From Peptoniphilus timonensis JC401 (lineage in GTDB: Bacteria; Bacillota; Clostridia; Tissierellales; Peptoniphilaceae), in assembly GCF_000312025.1 (NCBI RefSeq), contig NZ_HE978595.1:227791-288842 (forward strand): 61,052 bases of DNA, given 5' to 3'. Under the pieces are notes generated by a model. The model was not told the origin of the DNA and did not search any database. It saw only the letters and a list, made by a program, of their open reading frames with translations. Below are positions 55,950-61,052 of the stretch, one piece after another; the first letter of the stretch is position 1; each line of letters starts with the position of its first letter. The position numbers and the translations under genes were made by a program.

Positions 55950-57347
55950 ATGAAGAAATTACTTCTGTATTTATCTCTAGGTCTAGTGCTCTTATCTTCT
56001 CCAGTTAATGTATTAGCAGAAGATAATACTAAATCTATTGAAAATACAAATGCAAGTAGCGAAAATAATATAGCTACAGAAAATAAAACAAGTGAAGAAA
56101 AAGAAGTGGACCCAAATACAATTAGAAATCAAAATTTTCTAGTTCCGACGAAAGAAGGGGTTCAAAAAGCCAATTTATATGAAGCTGAAAAAATAAAAAA
56201 ATTAGAAGAACTTCCTCTGGAAAGCTTAACAAAATCTTACTTACTGGGAGACTATAAGTCAGGTGATATATTAGAAGGCTATAACTTAGATGAAGTTCGT
56301 GCCATGGCTTCAACTTCTAAATTAGTTTCTATCTTTGTAGTTTTGGATAAAATTCAAGAAGGCAAAATATCCTTGAGTGACGAAGTTGAAATAGATCACG
56401 AAGCTGCCGCATTGACAGGTTCTTCTTTTAAATTAAAAGAAGGAGATAAGGTAACTGTAGAAAAATTAGTGGAAGCTTCAATGGTAGTATCTGGCAATGA
56501 CGCTATAACTGCCTTGGCAAAATATGTAGCAGGTTCAACAGATGCTTTTGTAAAAATGATGAACGACAAATGTGCCGATCTTGGTTTGAAAAATGCCCTT
56601 ATGGTAAATCCAACAGGACTTACTAACTATGAAATACTTGACTACAACAAGATGACAACTAGGGAAATGTTTAAACTAGCATCTGAACTTATAAAGTTTC
56701 ATCCAGATATATTAAAATATACGACAATTGATAAATTAGAAGATCCAGCTAGAAATTTTATTGAATATAGCACAAACCCAGTTCTTGGAATTGTTCCAGA
56801 AATAGATGGCTTAAAAACTGGCTATACCAATGCAGCAGGAAGATGCGTCATCTTAACTGGTCTAGAAAAGGGAGAAGAAGGTAAATCCAAAGACATGAGA
56901 TTAATTGGAATAACCACTGGTTCAAACTCTGATTTTGAAAGATTTGTTGCCTGCAAAAGACTTATGACAAGAGGTTTTGAAGATTATGGATACAATGCTA
57001 TTGGTGACACTTTTAAGGAAATTAGAACCATAGAAGTTCTTGACTCTCAAGATGAAAATATACCTGTTTACCAAAAAGATGTTGGATACATACTTTCTAA
57101 ATCAACTGATAAATTTAGAGAAATTGTAGAAATTGATGATGAATTAAAAGCACCGATTGAAGCAGGCTCTTCAGTTGGAAAAATCAATTTTTATGATGGT
57201 GATGATCTAGTTTATACAAGTGATTTGATCGTAAAAGACAAGGTCTATGAAAAGGGAATAATTAACAAGTTAAAAGAGTCTTTGAAGAAATCTTTGTTAA
57301 CATGGAGAAAGCAGCTTGATCAAAAAAGAAGTGTCATAATTTATTGA
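55950..57347 (+). CDS. dacA: D-alanyl-D-alanine carboxypeptidase (PBP5-type)
   Basis: About 465 aa, S11 peptidase. Signal peptide (KKLLLYLSLGLVLLSSPVNV, then LA) and an acidic linker. Catalytic S121-T-S-K124, SGN in MVVSGNDAITAL, KTG in IDGLKTGYTNAAG. The C-terminal domain ends in an amphipathic helix (LKESLKKSLLTWRKQ) for membrane attachment. It trims the terminal D-Ala of peptidoglycan stem peptides. ATG 55950 follows GAGGTG. The stop lies inside the terminator stem (57345-57347), so the last residues may be affected by an indel. Confidence 0.92.
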   Translation: MKKLLLYLSLGLVLLSSPVNVLAEDNTKSIENTNASSENNIATENKTSEEKEVDPNTIRNQNFLVPTKEGVQKANLYEAEKIKKLEELPLESLTKSYLLGDYKSGDILEGYNLDEVRAMASTSKLVSIFVVLDKIQEGKISLSDEVEIDHEAAALTGSSFKLKEGDKVTVEKLVEASMVVSGNDAITALAKYVAGSTDAFVKMMNDKCADLGLKNALMVNPTGLTNYEILDYNKMTTREMFKLASELIKFHPDILKYTTIDKLEDPARNFIEYSTNPVLGIVPEIDGLKTGYTNAAGRCVILTGLEKGEEGKSKDMRLIGITTGSNSDFERFVACKRLMTRGFEDYGYNAIGDTFKEIRTIEVLDSQDENIPVYQKDVGYILSKSTDKFREIVEIDDELKAPIEAGSSVGKINFYDGDDLVYTSDLIVKDKVYEKGIINKLKESLKKSLLTWRKQLDQKRSVIIY

Positions 57348-57355
57348 CACTTCTT
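57326..57355 (+). terminator. Terminator of dacA
   Basis: Stem AAGAAGTGTCA/TGACACTTCTT (11 bp) with an 8-nt loop; AT-rich tail. It overlaps the dacA stop codon. Confidence 0.7.
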
Positions 57356-57382
57356 AAATATTTATATACAATAATTTTATAG

Positions 57383-57459
57383 GTCTACGTAGCTCAGCAG
57401 GATAGAGCACACGCCTCCTAAGCGTGGGGCCGGAGGTTCGACTCCTCTCGTGGACGCCA
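57383..57459 (+). tRNA. tRNA-Arg (CCU)
   Basis: Complete 77-nt cloverleaf. Acceptor GTCTACG/CGTGGAC, D-arm with GTAGCTCAGCAGGATAGAGC, anticodon stem CACGC/GCGTG with loop CTCCTAA (anticodon CCT, reads AGG), T-arm GGAGG-TTCGACT-CCTCT type, discriminator G and encoded CCA. No att-like duplicate of its 3' end was noticed. Confidence 0.95.
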
Positions 57460-57461
57460 CA

Positions 57462-57485
57462 AATCACTTGCATTAGCAGGTGATT
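57462..57485 (+). terminator. Terminator after tRNA-Arg
   Basis: AATCACTTGC-ATTA-GCAGGTGATT then T4. Confidence 0.8.
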
Positions 57486-57493
57486 TTTTATTA

Positions 57494-57811
57494 TTAAATA
57501 TCTTTTAGTTCAATAATATTTATAACTGGAACTTCATAAGGGTGATTGGACTTAATTGTACTTATTAAATCTTCTAAATCCTCTTCCTTAATCCTAAATT
57601 CAAGTTTACTTTCAAGGACTTCTTCCACTTTTCCAAGACTTCCAATATAAGGATTTGCACCTTCTATTGGACGAAAATGACCTAAAACTTCAGTTTCTGC
57701 ATAACAATAATCATAATTTTCCTCTTTTAAAAAACCAGCATCGTTTATCTTTTGCATTAAATTTTTTGTATCTTCTCTAGGTATAAAAACCTCTATTTTC
57801 ATGTGTTTCAT
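57494..57811 (-). CDS. Small YqfO/NIF3-insert-like (PII/CutA-fold) protein
   Basis: About 105 aa. It resembles the free-standing form of the domain inserted in YqfO/NIF3 proteins: MKIEVFIPREDTKNLMQKIN, NYDYCYAETEVLGHFRP, GANPYIGSLGKVEEV, SNHPYEVPVINI. Function is unestablished. ATG 57811 has GGGAGG 6 nt upstream; the frame to 57865 is an upstream extension without an RBS. Confidence 0.75.
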   Translation of the reverse strand: MKHMKIEVFIPREDTKNLMQKINDAGFLKEENYDYCYAETEVLGHFRPIEGANPYIGSLGKVEEVLESKLEFRIKEEDLEDLISTIKSNHPYEVPVINIIELKDI

Positions 57812-57902
57812 AGCAAACCTCCCATTTATTTTATACCCAAAATAATAAAAATTGTTTAAAATCAATCTCAGAGGTTATATATATATTAGGGAGGAATAAT
57901 AT

Positions 57903-58235
57903 ATGATAAAATTATTAATCAAAGTATTGGTAAGTGGATTAGCTATTCTAATAACTTCTGCACTTTCAATCGGAATCCAAACAGACGGTTATTCAACTGC
58001 TATTATGGCAGCAATAGTTATTGGTCTTTTAGACTGGGCTATCAATAAATTCACAGGAGTTGACGCTTCACCATTTGGTAGAGGTGCAGTAGGATTTGTT
58101 GTTGCAGCAATAATTTTATTCATCGCAGGTCAACTTGTTGATGGATTTACAGTATCAGTTCTTGGTGCTGTTGTTGGTGCACTTATCCTTGGTATTGTGG
58201 ATTCTTTCCTACCAGTTGATAAAAAGACTATGTAA
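57903..58235 (+). CDS. Holin-like small membrane protein (phage holin family 4-type)
   Basis: 110 aa, about four hydrophobic segments with Gly/Ala-rich helices (VSGLAILITSALSIGIQTDG, GLLDWAINKFTG, GFVVAAIILFIAGQLVDGFT, VGALILGIVDSFLPVDKK). It matches the PF04020-type pattern recalled for chromosomal proteins named holin IV superfamily. No phage genes surround it. GGGAGG 9 nt before ATG. Confidence 0.78.
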   Translation: MIKLLIKVLVSGLAILITSALSIGIQTDGYSTAIMAAIVIGLLDWAINKFTGVDASPFGRGAVGFVVAAIILFIAGQLVDGFTVSVLGAVVGALILGIVDSFLPVDKKTM

Positions 58236-58246
58236 TTATAAAAATC

Positions 58247-58266
58247 GACTCGAGCTTGCTCGGGTC
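58247..58266 (+). terminator. Terminator of the holin-like gene
   Basis: GACTCGAGC-TT-GCTCGGGTC (9 bp, one GU) then T8. Confidence 0.85.
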
Positions 58267-58502
58267 TTTTTTTTGTGTTATTTTCTGTGGATAAGTCGTG
58301 TTTTTCGCTTTTCCTCATTTATTTTCTTTATTTTTTAACAAATTTTATCCACAAAATTATTTTATTATCTACATTTGTTGATTTAATTTAAAATTTTAAA
58401 CTTATACACAATATAAATTATGTTTATATCTTTTTTGTTTTAATTTTTTATCCACAGACTTCATAAAAGTAATTAATTGTCCACATTTTTTCAAATAAAA
58501 AA
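58267..58502. other. oriC: DnaA-box cluster, candidate replication origin
   Basis: Six 9-mers in about 200 bp. Three are perfect TTATCCACA: 58286-58294 (minus strand), 58345-58353 and 58448-58456. Three have one mismatch: TTATCTACA 58365-58373, TTATACACA 58402-58410, TTGTCCACA 58477-58485. The DNA between them is extremely AT-rich, as in an unwinding element. There is no ORF. parAB lie 1.3-2.8 kb to the right, and most genes to the left are transcribed away from it. It could be oriC, one half of a bipartite origin, or a DnaA-titrating locus. dnaA is not in the window. Confidence 0.7.
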
Positions 58503-58525
58503 CCCAGTGAGCCTTGCTCACCAGG
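58503..58525 (-). terminator. Terminator of the parA-parB-phzF-58527 run
   Basis: Minus-strand CCTGGTGAGC-AAG-GCTCACTGGG then T6, directly after the last stop. Confidence 0.85.
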
Positions 58526-58526
58526 T

Positions 58527-58944
58527 TTATCTTCCATATTTTTCTATTATCTCATCAATCATCTTTGAATCTTTTGAACTAATATTATAGTAAATATTAT
58601 TAACTCTAACAGTTAAACCAGACTTTACAAATGAAATTTTATTTCCACTTGTAAAATAAACATTTATATAATTTACAATTTCACCATTTATATCTTTATT
58701 TGCCTGTTTTCCTCTTAAACCATTTAGGTCCTTTACAATTTTATTAACTGTTTTTCTATCTTTTATGGTTTTCATATTATCAGTCTTAAAACCAATAATT
58801 TCAATATAGTCAATGTCTTTTGGATTCATATCAACTATTTTATTTCTAGAAGAAACTAGGCTTATACCAAAAAACATTAGGACTGCAAAAAATATAACCA
58901 AAACCAATTTTGATCTATTTGATTTTTTTATTTCTTCTTCCCAT
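58527..58944 (-). CDS. Membrane-anchored hypothetical protein (one frameshift)
   Basis: About 138 aa after correction. ATG 58944 shares a base with the phzF-like stop (TAATG) and reads MGRRNKK. Removing one A from the A7 run (T7 at 58923-58929 on the plus strand) joins SNRSKLVLVIFFAVLMFFGI (TM anchor) to the rest. The extracytoplasmic part (NPKDIDYIEIIGFKTDNMKT, VYFTSGNKISFVKSGLTVRV) looks like a small beta-rich domain. Family not recognised. Confidence 0.65.
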
Positions 58945-59834
58945 TATAAATAAATAACTCCATTCATAAACACGTAGGCTCTACCGCCAACCCTAATCTT
59001 ATCATCACTTTCACCAATATTTGTTAAAACTTTTGAAATTCTTCCTATATAGTCACCTTGAATTGCAACTATAGAATCACTCTCTCCAATTTCATTTGCT
59101 TTTAAATAATGCATAGTAGCTGCTGTTGAAGTTCCACTTCCAAATTCTTCGTCAGCTCCAATAATTGGGGAGAAGGTTCTTTGTTTAACTTCTTTTCCAT
59201 CTTCTGTTGTAAAAGCATGAATAGAAATAATATTTTCTTCCTTAGAAATTTTAATAGCCTCTTCTTTATTTAAAACTATTGAAGATAAGAACTCTTCATT
59301 TTTTACGGGAACTAGAATATCACAGGTCCCCGTTGAGATTTTCTCCATATTTAAGTTTTCTTTTATAGTTAGACCAATAGCATTGCTATCTAAATTTAAA
59401 GCTCTTAAAACGCCTTCTGTGGCTTGATATTCTTCTCTTAATTTTATATCCAAGTTCATGTGGACATTTTGAATCTTAAAATTTCTATACTCAAGCTCAA
59501 CTGGAATTTTTCCAATTTTGGTATGTTGAATAATATGTTTTGTTCCGCTATCTTGACATTTTATATACTCATTTTCAGCTAAGGCATAAAAAGTAGCAAT
59601 AGTTGCGTGACCACATAAATTTATTTCACCTTCTGGTGTGAAAAATCTTGTTAAATACCTATCTCTATCGAGTTCTTTTACAAATACTACAACAGACTGA
59701 TTTATATCTTTAGCAATATTTTTCATTTCCAAATCTGTGAGTCTTCCATCATCAATTACAACACCAGTTGAATTGCCCATAAATGCCCTATCAGAAAAGG
59801 CTGATACTAAATATGTTGTGTAAAATCTCTTCAT
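58944..59834 (-). CDS. PhzF family isomerase/epimerase-like protein
   Basis: 296 aa. FYTTYLVSAFSDRAFMGNST and DINQSVVVFVKELDRDRYLT carry the conserved N-terminal region with the catalytic Glu expected after SVVVF. INLCGHATIATFYAL is the family signature, and FGSGTSTAATMHYL is its C-terminal counterpart. The fold is diaminopimelate-epimerase-like. The substrate is unknown; phenazine synthesis is not implied. It lies 2 bp after parB. Confidence 0.88.
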   Translation of the reverse strand: MKRFYTTYLVSAFSDRAFMGNSTGVVIDDGRLTDLEMKNIAKDINQSVVVFVKELDRDRYLTRFFTPEGEINLCGHATIATFYALAENEYIKCQDSGTKHIIQHTKIGKIPVELEYRNFKIQNVHMNLDIKLREEYQATEGVLRALNLDSNAIGLTIKENLNMEKISTGTCDILVPVKNEEFLSSIVLNKEEAIKISKEENIISIHAFTTEDGKEVKQRTFSPIIGADEEFGSGTSTAATMHYLKANEIGESDSIVAIQGDYIGRISKVLTNIGESDDKIRVGGRAYVFMNGVIYL

Positions 59835-59836
59835 AT

Positions 59837-60688
59837 TTAATCCAACTCTCTATTTAAAATTAAATCTAAAATTCTGGAAAGGTCTTCTTCGCCATAATAT
59901 TCTATTTCAATTTTTCCGACCTTACCTCTTTGTTTAAAATTTACTTTAGTTCCCAGAGATCTTTCAACTTCATTTCTCATATTTGTTAAAAAAATATCCT
60001 CTTTTTCTTCATTTTTTTCTCTTTTTGAGGTCTTTTTATTGTTGTTTACAGGTAAAGAGTTTTTAATAATCTTCATTGCCTCTTTATACTGCTTATCTCC
60101 ATCTTTTATAGATAAAAGCTTTTTTCCATGAGAAGTGCTAATTTTTTCTTCTTCAAGAAGTTTTAAAACTCTAGGATCTAGATTTAAAAGTCTAATAGTA
60201 TTCCCAATGTATTGTCTAGATTTTCCAATTTCGTCAGCCAATTCCTTTTGAGTCAAATCTTGAGAATCCAAAAGATGTCTATAACTCATAGCTTCTTCAA
60301 CTGGATTTAAATCTTTTCTTTGAATATTTTCTATGATAGCTATTCTACTAGATTCATCATCAGAAATATCTTTTACTATTGCAGGTACTTTATCAAGTCC
60401 TGCCATTCCAGCTGCTCTAAATCTTCTCTCCCCAGCAATAATCTCATATTTATCTTTTGTTTTCTTTAATAAAAGTGGTTGGATTATGCCGTATTTTTTT
60501 ATAGAACTAGCTAGGTCTTTTAAGTCATCTTCATTAAAATTTTTTCTAGGTTGATCTTCATTAGGTAAAATTTTGGAAATTTCTATTTCCATTAATTTTG
60601 ATTTTTCTTCTTCTATAACTTCTCTTATTTTGTCACTTGAATTTAGAAAATTTCCTATGCCTCTTCCAAGACTATTTTTCTTAGCCAT
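59837..60688 (-). CDS. parB: Chromosome partitioning protein ParB/Spo0J
   Basis: 283 aa. The N-terminal CTPase/ParB domain has ISKILPNEDQPRKNFNEDDL, the GERRFRAA motif and IENIQRKDLNPVEEAMSY. HTH LTQKELADEIGKSRQYIGNT binds parS. A Lys/Glu linker leads to a C-terminal dimerisation domain (GTKVNFKQRGKVGKIEIEYY). It loads SMC and segregates origins. It overlaps parA by 8 bp. No TGTTNCACGTGAAACA parS site was noticed in the window. Confidence 0.94.
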   Translation of the reverse strand: MAKKNSLGRGIGNFLNSSDKIREVIEEEKSKLMEIEISKILPNEDQPRKNFNEDDLKDLASSIKKYGIIQPLLLKKTKDKYEIIAGERRFRAAGMAGLDKVPAIVKDISDDESSRIAIIENIQRKDLNPVEEAMSYRHLLDSQDLTQKELADEIGKSRQYIGNTIRLLNLDPRVLKLLEEEKISTSHGKKLLSIKDGDKQYKEAMKIIKNSLPVNNNKKTSKREKNEEKEDIFLTNMRNEVERSLGTKVNFKQRGKVGKIEIEYYGEEDLSRILDLILNRELD

Positions 60689-61052
60689 TTATCTCACCTA
60701 TTATTTCCTTAGCAAGGTCTGTGTACGCCTTAGCTCCCTTGGACTTTGAATCATAATCAAATATATTCATGCCAAAACTTGGTGCCTCTGCCAATCTGAC
60801 GTTTCTAGGGATAAAGGTCTTAAATACTTTGCTTTCAAAGAATTTTTGAACTTCTTCGACAACTTGATTCGACAAATTCGTTCCTCCATCATACATGCAC
60901 ATTACAACGCCAAGTAAGCTTAAATTTGGATTAAAGTTTTCTCTAACCAAACTCATTGTATCCATAAGTTGTGATACTCCTTCTAGAGCGTAGTACTCAC
61001 ATTGAACAGGAACTAAAATTTTGTCACTCGCAACAAGAGCCATCATTGATAA
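60681..61052 (-). CDS. parA: ParA/Soj ATPase, C-terminal part (5' end outside window)
   Basis: About 123 residues to the right edge; the frame is open to 61052, so it is truncated by the window, not broken. DKILVPVQCEYYALEGVSQL, GVVMCMYDGGTNLSNQVVEE, FIPRNVRLAEAPSFGMNIFD and GAKAYTDLAKEI are the ParA C-terminal pattern. The Walker A part lies beyond the window. It acts with ParB in origin segregation and control of DnaA. Confidence 0.94.
   Translation of the reverse strand, partial: LSMMALVASDKILVPVQCEYYALEGVSQLMDTMSLVRENFNPNLSLLGVVMCMYDGGTNLSNQVVEEVQKFFESKVFKTFIPRNVRLAEAPSFGMNIFDYDSKSKGAKAYTDLAKEIIGEING

Noticed and set aside
57383-57459. tRNA-Arg as an integrative-element attachment site
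   Set aside because: No duplicate of the tRNA 3' end and no integrase gene nearby.
57903-58235. Prophage, suggested by a holin-like gene
   Set aside because: Flanked by housekeeping genes; no structural, lysis-cassette or integrase genes.
1-61052. CRISPR array or rRNA genes
   Set aside because: No regularly spaced repeats and no rRNA-like sequence seen.

Overview
The window is AT-rich DNA from a low-GC Gram-positive anaerobe. The gene set (WalRKHI-WalJ, DnaD/DnaI, Spo0J/ParB, SLH-anchored surface proteins, C69 dipeptidase, fused FolB-FolK, single-chain PurL, T-box leader) points to Bacillota, most likely class Tissierellia (Peptoniphilus/Anaerococcus-like cocci). The genus is an inference. 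Most genes lie on the minus strand, transcribed leftward, away from parAB and a DnaA-box cluster near the right end.

Layout, left to right: purL (cut by the window edge) and purF behind a structured leader with a terminator (1-5.1 kb). A secreted LamG/metallophosphoesterase/SLH protein flanked by a 47-48 bp direct repeat (5.3-8.1 kb). An M18 aminopeptidase with an amino-acid permease (8.1-10.9 kb). An IS200 tnpA remnant (11.2-11.5 kb). A catabolic operon of diaminopropionate ammonia-lyase, YgeY hydrolase, D-aminoacylase, hydantoinase and an NCS1 permease with a divergent GntR regulator (11.6-19.5 kb). A Met-specifier T-box driving a broken chimera of a methionine-synthase-like N-terminus and a citrate lyase alpha C-terminus (19.5-21.2 kb). 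A K+/H+ antiporter, a small membrane protein, an aminotransferase, dnaI, dnaD and an acetyltransferase (21.2-27.4 kb). An Lrp regulator and the walRKHIJ-surE operon (27.5-34.3 kb). mgtE behind a leader-peptide/terminator region, and an XRE regulator (35-37.2 kb). A gene-free AT-rich gap. A glutaminase with its symporter, msrAB, a C69-SLH peptidase, ftsH, nrdAB and a copper-amine-oxidase-like lipoprotein (38-51.3 kb). A candidate ~200-nt standalone RNA (51.9-52.1 kb). A folate/cell-wall operon (52.1-55.8 kb), dacA, tRNA-Arg(CCU), a holin-like protein, a DnaA-box cluster (58.3-58.5 kb), a PhzF homologue, parB and partial parA.

Functionally, the window combines housekeeping modules (purines, folate, deoxyribonucleotides, replication initiation, segregation, wall homeostasis) with amino-acid and peptide catabolism (aminopeptidase/permease, glutaminase/symporter, the diaminopropionate/hydantoin island), as expected of an asaccharolytic anaerobe.

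Caution: at least nine 1-base frameshifts, nearly all in A/T homopolymers, interrupt conserved genes (purL, purF twice, D-aminoacylase, citF-like, walH, walI, mgtE, the XRE gene, the gene at 58.5 kb). Each conserved reading frame resumes after a one-base correction (walH may need two), so most are probably sequencing errors. I report these as single genes.
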